From the NCBI GenBank assembly GCA_023435305.1, contig JAEYRV010000002.1, forward strand, positions 1 through 60,052: a stretch of 60,052 nucleotides of DNA, given 5' to 3'. The stretch comes from Bacillota bacterium. Lineage in GTDB: Bacteria > Bacillota > Clostridia > Acetivibrionales > DTU013. The first letter of the stretch is position 1; every line of letters begins with the position of its first letter. Positions 45,251 to 53,554 of this stretch are shown piece after piece. Position numbers and translations under genes: made by a program. A model generated the notes under the pieces. The model had not been told where the DNA came from, did no database searches, and worked only from the letters and a program-made list of their open reading frames with translations.

Positions 45251-46534
45251 TTATTTCAAAGCAGGAAGCTGTGAGTTTTTTGCCAGCTTGTAAAGCTCCT
45301 CCGTTGCCAGACGGGTTTTTGCAACTATATCGCCGGAACCTCTGGGGAAGAGGTAGAACATTTTATCATGATCGCCGAGGCAGATCATATCACCGATTTC
45401 ATACCAGTTGTAATCTGCATATAACCCATAGCTGGCAATCGGCCGCTTCCGAAAGTCGATTTTTCCATCACAGCCGGTCAGATGGAACCCTTCGGATGAA
45501 TGTGTCAGCTTGCCGCATCCGACCTTGTAGATTTGCTTGAAATCCACCATCATGTATATATCGACCTCTGCGGACAGATGATATTCTCCGCGCTCGATTT
45601 CACGCCGGACTTCATTGCGTTCCCATGCATACCAGTCCGGAACATGATCAAAAGCGGTATCTCCATCCAGTGCAGCAAGGTATCCCAGCTCTGTCAACTC
45701 ATATATTTTGCTGCAGGAATTACAGGTCAAATGAATCCCCTTGCCGGTTATCTGCCCTTCCTTGCTGCAATGGGGGCATTTATAAAGCACACGGTTCAAT
45801 CCGTCAGCGCGGAAGGGTTCGGAGATCCGTATTCCGTTTTCCTGCTGCCATCGGAAATGGTCAAATGTGAACACATTATTGAGAATCTTGTTCAGCTCTT
45901 CAACTGGTTTTTCGGCAATTTCATCCGGAGAAAGCAGGTAGGTCATATCCGCACTGACTTGAACCTTCCGGAGCTGCAGATTATTGTATAGTGGGTCTCT
46001 TGCAAACGCGCCATGGGTAATGATGGATACCACCGGGACCTTAAGAAACTTCAGGCACTTGCCAAGGCTGTCAGGCAGCGGCGTCTGAGTGCCGTCAAAG
46101 GAGTAGCTTGCCTCAGGATACATCAGAACGGGGCATTTCAACTCGTGAAGGGCATAATGCATGTCTCTTGCCAGCATTACCTCAGAAACAAACTTTTCCG
46201 TGGGAATGCAGCCGAGTCTTCGAAGCAGCCATTCCTGACCGACAAAGCCATCCGAGGTGCAGATGATGTTGTACGATCTTGGATACAGAATATGCGCGGC
46301 GATTTTCAGATCAATGAAGCTGGAGTGGTTCATCAGGATCAGGAATGGCTCATCATCAGCCAGTCGCTCCATTCCGTGAGATTTCCAGGTAAAGCTCGTC
46401 GCTTTTATATCGCTTTGCACAAGAAGCTTTAAGAGTGTCTTGAAAAACAGGTTTGTTTTCCGGGGTTTGCGATATTTCGGGCGTGGAAGGGCAATGACTT
46501 CATCATAGCTTCTATCGGCTGTCTTTATTTTCAT
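45251..46534 (-). CDS. PlsC-like acyltransferase with zinc ribbon
   Basis: 427 aa. An N-terminal glycerolphosphate acyltransferase fold contains LMNHSSFIDLK (H-x4-D catalytic motif, ~70) and MYPEASYS (~158) in place of the usual FPEGTRS. After the acyltransferase domain comes a zinc ribbon (CPHCSKEG ... CNSCSKIYEL, ~255-285) and a C-terminal beta domain of ~130 residues. This three-part layout is found in uncharacterised firmicute proteins. Probably acylates lysophospholipid or a related lipid at the membrane. GGAGG before the ATG. Encoded opposite to its neighbours. Confidence 0.75.
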   Translation of the reverse strand: MKIKTADRSYDEVIALPRPKYRKPRKTNLFFKTLLKLLVQSDIKATSFTWKSHGMERLADDEPFLILMNHSSFIDLKIAAHILYPRSYNIICTSDGFVGQEWLLRRLGCIPTEKFVSEVMLARDMHYALHELKCPVLMYPEASYSFDGTQTPLPDSLGKCLKFLKVPVVSIITHGAFARDPLYNNLQLRKVQVSADMTYLLSPDEIAEKPVEELNKILNNVFTFDHFRWQQENGIRISEPFRADGLNRVLYKCPHCSKEGQITGKGIHLTCNSCSKIYELTELGYLAALDGDTAFDHVPDWYAWERNEVRREIERGEYHLSAEVDIYMMVDFKQIYKVGCGKLTHSSEGFHLTGCDGKIDFRKRPIASYGLYADYNWYEIGDMICLGDHDKMFYLFPRGSGDIVAKTRLATEELYKLAKNSQLPALK

Positions 46535-46688
46535 ATATTGTGAGCCTCCTTGGTGAAATCTCTCCGCATCCCGGATTTTATTATGTAAATAGAACTTTTT
46601 TCATTATACTAAAATACGATTCACAGAGCAATGACGGACATGGACCCATTTTGCCTCCAAAGCCATGGCAGGCTCAGGCGGTATTTTT

Positions 46689-46718
46689 TTGCCTCAAAGC
46701 ATGCAGATACATTATAAT
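46689..46718 (+). promoter_or_regulatory. Promoter of alpha-galactosidase operon
   Basis: TTGCCT (46689-46694) and TATAAT (46713-46718) are 18 bp apart; GGGGGA and ATG 46750 follow. No obvious operator was seen. Confidence 0.5.
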
Positions 46719-46749
46719 AGATACAAGTACATTTTGATGGGGGATTTAT

Positions 46750-48594
46750 ATGGATGAATTTTTACATTCAAATACACAAAGCAGCTCTATGATGGAAAGA
46801 ACTACATCGAGGGCAGCGCCGGACAAGGTTACCGATCCTGACTATATGTTTCCTGCTTTTTCAAATGGTAAAGTGCTTTTGAATAAAAGGCAGGGACGTC
46901 TCCCTGCGATGGGCTGGAACAGCTGGAATGCATTTGGCAGTAAGAACAGCGAAGCGCTGACAAAGGCGATGGCTGACGCGATTATTGATTTAGGGCTTGC
47001 TGAATTGGGATACAGCTATGTAGTGCTTGATGATGGCTGCTATAAGTCCGAGCGCATAAACGGACTGCTTTCAAATGACACTGTGAAATTCCCAAGCGGC
47101 TTCAAAGCATTATCTGACTATATACACAGCAAGGGACTTAAATTCGGTATGTACAATGATATTGGCACAAATCTTTGTGCAGGTGCTGCGGTAGGCACCT
47201 GCGGTTTTGAGGATGTAGATACCGGATCGTATATAAACTGGGGAGTCGATTTCTTAAAGGTCGATAATTGTTACTATCTTTGGGACGATGCAACATTCTC
47301 ACACCCGACGAATGCAAAATATACATATGCTCCGAATATAAGAAGCATAACAGTATCGGGCGAAGGATCGAGAAAAACCTTCAATGCCATAAAGGACGGC
47401 GTGCTTTTAGGACAGGGCGCATTAAAGAGCAAAGATGACTATGTATATAATATTGGCACCTTCGATGGAACAAATGTGGGAACAACACCTGTCGGTGACC
47501 TTTGGTGCGAGCTTCAGTTTACGGTGGATGTGCCTGCTGCCGGAGAATATACCATAACCGTTAATTTTGTAAGCGGTGAGGAGGTAGGCACAGGACGCTG
47601 GCTACAGCTGGCAGTAGGAGAGGCGGATAATGAAACTCGTTTTTTCGATGATTTGCTTCCTCTCACCGAAAGTACAACTAGCTTTATTGATTCCGAAGAA
47701 ATAACTGTATCTCTCAATGAAGGAGAAAATGTCGTCCGTCTTATGAACCACAGAAGGCAGGAAAATACCCTTAATTCATATGCAGCAGTGCTGGCTGGAT
47801 TGAACAGGGCGGACCCTGACCATGATGTCGTACTGTCGATCTGTGAATGGGGCAAAACACAGCCGCATAACTGGGGATACAAGATCGGAAACTCATGGCG
47901 TATCCTCAATGATATAACCTTCAGCGTCGGATCTGATGTTGATCCGGGCTCGGCTGTATGGAGTTCAAACAATACAGCAAGCATAACCTCACAGTATAAT
48001 AAGGCTGTTATTATGGACGAATTCGCCGGGCTCGACAAAGGGTGGAACGATCCTGACATGCTTGTGATTGGAATGGACGGAATTTCAAATACCATGAGTA
48101 AAACTCATATGACTATGTGGTGTATGATGAATTCTCCCATTATGCTTGGATTGGATCTAAGGCGGGTCGCAAGAGGTGATGAGCTCTGGAAGATCATTGC
48201 GAACAAAGGTGTGATCGCATTGAATCAGGATGCACTTGGTATCCAGGCAAAAAGGATCTACTGCTCTGTAGATAACTCCAATCCGGATACTGCATATATC
48301 GCTAATAACAATCGTGTTGATATACTTGCAAAGCCTCTTTTAAATGGAGATGTTGCGCTGTCCATCATAAATCTTAGCGACTCGGAGGACAGAATGGAGC
48401 ATTCGGTCGATGTAATACGAATTATCGATTACATCGGGCATAAAATGGTTGATGCGGATAAGTTTAAAAATGCTGTAAGCTACCGCATAACTGATTTATG
48501 GACAGGTGAGGAGACAGTAAATACTTCAGGAACCTTCGCTGTTAAAGGTATTGACGCCTACGATAATGTAACTCTACGAGTTACTCCTATCTAG
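46750..48594 (+). CDS. Alpha-galactosidase (GH27) with inserted CBM-like domain
   Basis: 614 aa, no signal peptide. The GH27 barrel starts MGWNSWNAFG (~55), has VLDDGCY, the nucleophile Asp in FLKVDNCYYLWDD (~175) and further on NSWRILNDI, which carries the acid/base Asp. Between these, residues ~195-360 form a beta domain (GDLWCELQFTVDVPAAGEYTITVNFVSGEE, cut here in parts; ENVVRLMNH) like a CBM35/CBM6 module, inserted inside the barrel. The C-terminal beta domain is complete. Removes terminal alpha-galactose from oligosaccharides such as melibiose or raffinose. Likely co-transcribed with the next gene (37-bp gap). Confidence 0.88.
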   Translation: MDEFLHSNTQSSSMMERTTSRAAPDKVTDPDYMFPAFSNGKVLLNKRQGRLPAMGWNSWNAFGSKNSEALTKAMADAIIDLGLAELGYSYVVLDDGCYKSERINGLLSNDTVKFPSGFKALSDYIHSKGLKFGMYNDIGTNLCAGAAVGTCGFEDVDTGSYINWGVDFLKVDNCYYLWDDATFSHPTNAKYTYAPNIRSITVSGEGSRKTFNAIKDGVLLGQGALKSKDDYVYNIGTFDGTNVGTTPVGDLWCELQFTVDVPAAGEYTITVNFVSGEEVGTGRWLQLAVGEADNETRFFDDLLPLTESTTSFIDSEEITVSLNEGENVVRLMNHRRQENTLNSYAAVLAGLNRADPDHDVVLSICEWGKTQPHNWGYKIGNSWRILNDITFSVGSDVDPGSAVWSSNNTASITSQYNKAVIMDEFAGLDKGWNDPDMLVIGMDGISNTMSKTHMTMWCMMNSPIMLGLDLRRVARGDELWKIIANKGVIALNQDALGIQAKRIYCSVDNSNPDTAYIANNNRVDILAKPLLNGDVALSIINLSDSEDRMEHSVDVIRIIDYIGHKMVDADKFKNAVSYRITDLWTGEETVNTSGTFAVKGIDAYDNVTLRVTPI

Positions 48595-48631
48595 GAATAC
48601 AGTCGGCCATTTATATAAAAGGATTACTAAT

Positions 48632-49384
48632 ATGAATAGTGTTACTACGGAAGAGTTTACGACAATGGTGATCAGAAGCATCAAAGGTGATATGGAGCCG
48701 ACACGTGACGGCTGGTCATCAGGTTATATGGATCATGCATTGCATAAGGGCATAATAGAGGACTATGATATTACAAATATGAGCAAACCGATCGAGCGCC
48801 GTTCCGCTGCAAGAATAGTTCATGAAGCTCTTCTAAGAGAACTTGGAGAAAAGGATGAGCGCGAATGGACGGCAGCAGAATGCTTAGGAGACTTATATTT
48901 GTGTCATACCTGCGTTATGCATATAGCACAGGTGTATGTTAAAGGTATAATGCCCGGGCATGATGATAACCTGTTTGATGCTTTGGGCTGTATAACCCGC
49001 GCGGAAGCGGCAGAAATTGTTGTAAGAATGCTTAATAAGGAACAGCGTATTCCTCAGACTGAAGGAAGACAATATCAATGTGAAAAGCTGTCGCCGGATG
49101 AAGCCAGAAAGCTGATGCTGAACGATAGAACTGCAATTCTTGTTGATGTGCGGTCCAATGAGGATTACAATGCAGGGCATATAGAGGGCAGTATTTCTAT
49201 ACCGCTACAGGATATATTAAATAACCCGTTCTCTGTATGCAATAGAAAGGACACTCCTATTATCCTTTATTGCCAAAAGGGATATAAGAGTTCCCTGGCA
49301 GCACAAGTACTAATTGATGCGGGCTACAGCAGGATCTGCACAATTCCGGGCATAGAGCAGTATCAGTATGATTTGACCAGGTAA
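48632..49384 (+). CDS. SLH-like/rhodanese fusion protein
   Basis: 250 aa without signal peptide. Residues ~5-133 look like two or three diverged SLH repeats (DHALHKGIIEDYDITNMSKPIERRSAARI; CITRAEAAEIVVRML), normally found in exported wall proteins. Residues ~155-250 are a rhodanese domain with ILVDVRSNEDYNAGHIEGS and the active Cys in YCQKGYKSS. The combination is unusual and the lack of a signal peptide leaves its location unclear. It sits between GH27 and GH77 genes on the same strand. Confidence 0.7.
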   Translation: MNSVTTEEFTTMVIRSIKGDMEPTRDGWSSGYMDHALHKGIIEDYDITNMSKPIERRSAARIVHEALLRELGEKDEREWTAAECLGDLYLCHTCVMHIAQVYVKGIMPGHDDNLFDALGCITRAEAAEIVVRMLNKEQRIPQTEGRQYQCEKLSPDEARKLMLNDRTAILVDVRSNEDYNAGHIEGSISIPLQDILNNPFSVCNRKDTPIILYCQKGYKSSLAAQVLIDAGYSRICTIPGIEQYQYDLTR

Positions 49385-49466
49385 GTTCAACACAAATACA
49401 CATGCAATTTTTGCTGTATTTATGTTACTATTAAGCCAATGATATTAGGATTTAAGGAGCGATTCT

Positions 49467-51653
49467 TTGAAAAATATACATCAATCTTTAACTAAAAAAA
49501 GATCTAAGGTCATAGTTCCGGTATTCGCGGCGAATACATCTTCCGGTTTTGTGAGTTATGAAGATGTGGCTGCTTTACTCCCGGAGATATTCAAGGATTC
49601 CGATATATTGACGCCGGAAGCAGGAAAAGAGCGCTGGGAAAGGATATTTTCCCAGTCGGAGCCTGATAAGGCTGCTAAACGGGATTTTGCGGGAAATCTT
49701 GAGGATCTGGCCTTTGTTTTACATTTTCTCAGGGATATCGGAGTAACAGACGTTGCAGAGCTTCCCTTCACGCAGAAACACGGAAGCTATACAAGCCCGT
49801 TTTCTTCCTCATTGTTTGGTCTTGACCTGGATTATCTGGTATTGGAGCTGGTCCCGGAAGTGCAGGAGGATCCCGATCTATTGGCCATGATCCCGAAGAG
49901 GCCCATGATTTATGAAAATGACATGTGCTGTGATTTTGATATACATCGGGAAGCCAGGAGAGTTATCCTGGCCAAAGCTGTTGAAAAATTTTTCAGCCGA
50001 ATGCGCTCTGAGCCTTCTTCAAGCCGCTCCTCGGCATATCGGGACTATGCCGAAAGATATCGGGAGCAGCTGACAAGAAATGCGGTTTTCTTCATTGTAC
50101 AATCCAAGGTATTGAACACTTACGTAGGCGCCAAGCCTGATTTCAGAACCTGGCCCAAGGAATATCAAAACCCTGGAAGTGAGGCGGTCAGACGCCTGGC
50201 TGAACTGAACAGGGATGCAATCGAGTCTTATAAATACGGACAGTTCTGTATTCATGAGCAGCAGCTGCTGATCAAGGATCTATACATGGCTTTGGGCCTA
50301 AAGCGCGAGGTGAATATTGCCTTTGGGATAGATCCGGCCTCCAGCGGGGACGTGTGGGGACTTCAAGGCAAGGGGTTCGATATCGGGTACGAAATTGGAA
50401 CCGATAACGGTCAGAAGTGGGGTATTCCGCCATATATCACTGATGGAGATGCCTATTATGAACTGATGAATGATCGGATCAGATATCTGGCTCAATATAT
50501 CGACATCGTGTTTCTCGATCACATGTGCGGCTATGCGACCCAGTACATCATGAAGCACGGAGATGACAATGACTATGGCAGATATGAGATCGATCCGCAG
50601 GACAGGACCAGGATCGTCGGGAATGTTGAGAAAATGATCCGGATCGTCTTAAGTCACGGGCTGGAAACAGGGGGAGAGACCCTGGGAGATATTCAGAGAC
50701 AGAGCGCTGTTGAAGAGGCGATCAGGAGGGTGAACATGTCCGGACATCCGATCCCTGAGATGCATGTCGCGCCGCATAAGAATTTCAGCGGTCAATATGC
50801 AGATCCCAGAACGCTGCCGGAAAACACGGAACTGTTTTTATCCACTCATGACCTTCCCACGATCGTGCAGATGCTTTGCTGTAAAAGAGGAAGTGTCGTT
50901 TTAAACGATTTCAGGTATCCCGAGCATAAAATAGCAAACTTTTTAAGTCAGCAGTTTGGTATACTTACCACTCCGAACCAGACTCCGCTGGACCCGGAAG
51001 ACATTACGACCGAAATGGGTATTGCCATGCTTGAGGCTTTCATGAACTCATCCGCCGGAACGGCAACAATACCTCTTCAGGATATTTTTGCGCTGCTCTT
51101 CCCTCAGGAGGTTGGTGTGAAGGAGTATTACAACCTTAATATCGCCGGTACTTCATCCCGGGTCGGGAATGAGAACAAGAACTTCAGCAGGATATTGCCG
51201 CCGATCCAAAAGCTTGAGCCCTTCAGGGAACAGCTGAAAGAGATCTTCACCAGACCCGGCCGGCCGTTTGACTATCCTCAAAGGTTAACGGAACATGGTG
51301 ATTTCTTTACCTGGATCGCGAATATCACGCCTGGACGTAAATTGATATATCAAAATCCACAAAGCAGACGATGGGGTCAGCTGCAGCATCAGAAAGCAGG
51401 TGTGCCCATTCTGGAGATGGTCGTTTCAAACCTTACTGCGGTCGGGCAAATCGGCACTGTTGAGCTCCCTGAAGAGTTCCGCCATGTGATAAACCTCAGG
51501 AAGAAATACAAGCTTTGGGATATTGCGTCGCCGAAAGCAGTTCCGCAATTCTATTATAAAACTGGTGAAGATATGCTGGGACACATCTATATTGAGCTGC
51601 CTGAACGAACGGATCATCATTTTGTGATATATGAATTACCGGAAGAAGCTTAG
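49467..51653 (+). CDS. 4-alpha-glucanotransferase-like protein (GH77)
   Basis: 728 aa, start TTG 49467 behind AAGGAG. GH77 features: SPFSSSLFGLDLDYL, the FLDHMCGY segment that carries the nucleophile Asp (normally RIDHFRG), GGETLGDI in place of the usual GEDLG acid/base, and STHDLPT with the third carboxylate. The divergence around the active residues means the donor may differ from maltodextrin. Transfers alpha-1,4-glucan segments in glycogen or maltose metabolism in classical members. Ends before a bidirectional terminator. Confidence 0.75.
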   Translation: MKNIHQSLTKKRSKVIVPVFAANTSSGFVSYEDVAALLPEIFKDSDILTPEAGKERWERIFSQSEPDKAAKRDFAGNLEDLAFVLHFLRDIGVTDVAELPFTQKHGSYTSPFSSSLFGLDLDYLVLELVPEVQEDPDLLAMIPKRPMIYENDMCCDFDIHREARRVILAKAVEKFFSRMRSEPSSSRSSAYRDYAERYREQLTRNAVFFIVQSKVLNTYVGAKPDFRTWPKEYQNPGSEAVRRLAELNRDAIESYKYGQFCIHEQQLLIKDLYMALGLKREVNIAFGIDPASSGDVWGLQGKGFDIGYEIGTDNGQKWGIPPYITDGDAYYELMNDRIRYLAQYIDIVFLDHMCGYATQYIMKHGDDNDYGRYEIDPQDRTRIVGNVEKMIRIVLSHGLETGGETLGDIQRQSAVEEAIRRVNMSGHPIPEMHVAPHKNFSGQYADPRTLPENTELFLSTHDLPTIVQMLCCKRGSVVLNDFRYPEHKIANFLSQQFGILTTPNQTPLDPEDITTEMGIAMLEAFMNSSAGTATIPLQDIFALLFPQEVGVKEYYNLNIAGTSSRVGNENKNFSRILPPIQKLEPFREQLKEIFTRPGRPFDYPQRLTEHGDFFTWIANITPGRKLIYQNPQSRRWGQLQHQKAGVPILEMVVSNLTAVGQIGTVELPEEFRHVINLRKKYKLWDIASPKAVPQFYYKTGEDMLGHIYIELPERTDHHFVIYELPEEA

Positions 51654-51687
51654 CTATTTCCTGAGGGGAACTATGAATAAAGGCAAT

Positions 51688-51724
51688 AAAAGAATCCGCT
51701 CTATTTCTGTAGCGGATTCTTTTT
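51688..51724. terminator. Bidirectional terminator
   Basis: AGAATCCGCT (51691-51700) and AGCGGATTCT (51711-51720) are perfectly paired, with A's on the left and T's on the right, so it works for the GH77 gene and for the converging paaK gene. Confidence 0.85.
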
Positions 51725-51743
51725 GTATACTCTTTCGTATATT

Positions 51744-52985
51744 TCAACAATCTCTATGGTCAAATACACGCTGTGTCTTCTTCTCACTTCTCGGAAGTGT
51801 ACCAATTGCAACGACCACAACCTTCGGAGTGACATTTATACGCGACTTGACCAATTTCCTTATTGTTTCTGCGGTCTTATCAAAGTTGATCCTTCCCTCT
51901 GCTTCAACCGTGAGCATAATGATATCTTTGTTTTTCTCATCATCATGCCCTATATCGATCTTGTACTCGCTTGAGACACCGTCCAGCATTCCCAGTATCT
52001 CCTCAAACTGGCTGGGGAACATATTCACTCCATAGACCTTGAACATATCGTCAGTTCTTCCCTGGATAACATCCAGCCTTGGATGATCCGTTCCGCATTT
52101 GCACTTTCCCGGAATAATGCGGGACATATCATGAGTCCTGAATCTGATAAGAGGAGCGCCTTCTTTTACAAGAGTTGTAATAACGATTTCACCCTCTTCA
52201 CCGTCAGGCATATTCTTACCTGTAACAGGATCAATGATCTCAATATAGATATAGTCATCCCAATAATGTATTCCCTTTTCGCCGGTACAGTTGATCCCTA
52301 TTCCCGGACCATAGATCTCAGTTAAACCGTATATATCATAGAGTTCTATTCCAAGCTCATTTGCTATGTATTCACGTTTCTTATCGCTCCATCTTTCCGA
52401 ACCGATAACTCCCTTCTTCAGATATATCTTATCCCTTAATCCGCGTCTGTTTATCTCTTCTGCCAGCAGAAGAGCATAGCTGGATGTAGCGCAGATAACT
52501 GTTGATTTTAGATCCTGCATCATCTGCAGCTGCTTATCAGTGTTGCCCGGACCCATTGGGATCGCCATGGCTCCGAGTCTTTCAGCGCCTGCCTGAAAAC
52601 CGATCCCTGCCGTCCAGAGACCATAACCCGGGGTGATTTGGATTCTGTCTTTATTAGTGATGCCTGCCGTTTCATAACATCTGGCAAACATTATTGCCCA
52701 ATCTTCCACATCTTTTTTTGTATAAGGGATAATAACGGGTTTGCCTGTTGTACCTGAAGAAGAATGGATTCTTACTGTTTCCTCATCCGGGACCGCCTGT
52801 ATTCCAAGCGGATAAGCATCTCTAAGCGCTGCCTTATCCACAAAAGGTATCCTTTCGAAGTCTTCCTGACAGCTGATCCCTGTTATTCCTGCTTCCTCGA
52901 ACATTTTGCCAAAATAGCTGTCTGAACTGATCAATCTTTTTATCTGAGCATCAACCTGTTCCACCTGTTTTGCACTAAGTCTCAT
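51744..52985 (-). CDS. paaK: Phenylacetate-CoA ligase-like (aryl-acetate activating) enzyme
   Basis: 413 aa, ANL superfamily. The P-loop is SSSGTTGKPVIIPYTKKD (~90), the adenine-binding segment YDIYGLTEIYGPGIG (~215), and GRTDDMFKVYGVNMFPSQFEEIL (~305) the hinge region typical of PaaK. It activates aryl acetates (phenylacetate, indole acetate) to CoA thioesters with ATP. Overlaps iorB by 4 bp; third gene of the T-box-controlled operon, which links it to the interconversion of aryl-acetyl-CoA and aryl pyruvate. Confidence 0.88.
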   Translation of the reverse strand: MRLSAKQVEQVDAQIKRLISSDSYFGKMFEEAGITGISCQEDFERIPFVDKAALRDAYPLGIQAVPDEETVRIHSSSGTTGKPVIIPYTKKDVEDWAIMFARCYETAGITNKDRIQITPGYGLWTAGIGFQAGAERLGAMAIPMGPGNTDKQLQMMQDLKSTVICATSSYALLLAEEINRRGLRDKIYLKKGVIGSERWSDKKREYIANELGIELYDIYGLTEIYGPGIGINCTGEKGIHYWDDYIYIEIIDPVTGKNMPDGEEGEIVITTLVKEGAPLIRFRTHDMSRIIPGKCKCGTDHPRLDVIQGRTDDMFKVYGVNMFPSQFEEILGMLDGVSSEYKIDIGHDDEKNKDIIMLTVEAEGRINFDKTAETIRKLVKSRINVTPKVVVVAIGTLPRSEKKTQRVFDHRDC

Positions 52986-53554
52986 TTTCGTCCTCCTATG
53001 GCAATCCCCTTTTCAAAAGCCTTTTTATTCGCATCCAAATACTTTCCGGGAACTCTTCTTTCGATTTCCGCAAGCACCTGCTCTTTGGTAAATCCAAGCC
53101 TGCCGCTGCCTACCGCAACGCCAAGCATTGCGATGTTCAAAAATTTGGCTGAATCAAGTTCCGACGAATCCATGACCACACATTCACAATGCCCGGAAAG
53201 ATACTCAAGTACCTCCGAGCCGTCATAGCCGGTATCATGAAGCGATTCCGTCACAGGCTTCACCGGAACTTTATTAACTATCACTATTCCGTCTTTTTTC
53301 AGATAGTGCAGATTTCTTGCTGCTTCTGCCGGCTCAAAGGCCATAATGATATCTGCTTTCCCCTTAGGGATCAACGGTGAAAATGATTCTCCGATCCGTA
53401 CATGACTCGTTACCGAGCCGCCGCGTTGAGCCATACCTATCGTTTCAGCTGAATGGACCGTCTCGCCGGTGTTCATTGCCGCCGCAGCCAGGATCTTTGA
53501 TGCAAGGACCGTTCCCTGACCGCCTACGCCGCATAACAAAATATCCTTATTCAT
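52982..53554 (-). CDS. iorB: Indolepyruvate:ferredoxin oxidoreductase, beta subunit
   Basis: 190 aa, 2-oxoacid:ferredoxin oxidoreductase gamma-type fold. Signatures LLCGVGGQGTVLASKILA at the N-terminus and AETIGMAQRGGSVTSHVRIG (~38). ATG 53554 (GGAGG eight bases upstream) overlaps the iorA stop by 8 bp; GTG 53563 is within the ribosome site. Works with IorA to convert aryl pyruvate, CoA and oxidised ferredoxin into aryl-acetyl-CoA, CO2 and reduced ferredoxin, a reversible reaction. Confidence 0.92.
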   Translation of the reverse strand: MNKDILLCGVGGQGTVLASKILAAAAMNTGETVHSAETIGMAQRGGSVTSHVRIGESFSPLIPKGKADIIMAFEPAEAARNLHYLKKDGIVIVNKVPVKPVTESLHDTGYDGSEVLEYLSGHCECVVMDSSELDSAKFLNIAMLGVAVGSGRLGFTKEQVLAEIERRVPGKYLDANKKAFEKGIAIGGRK

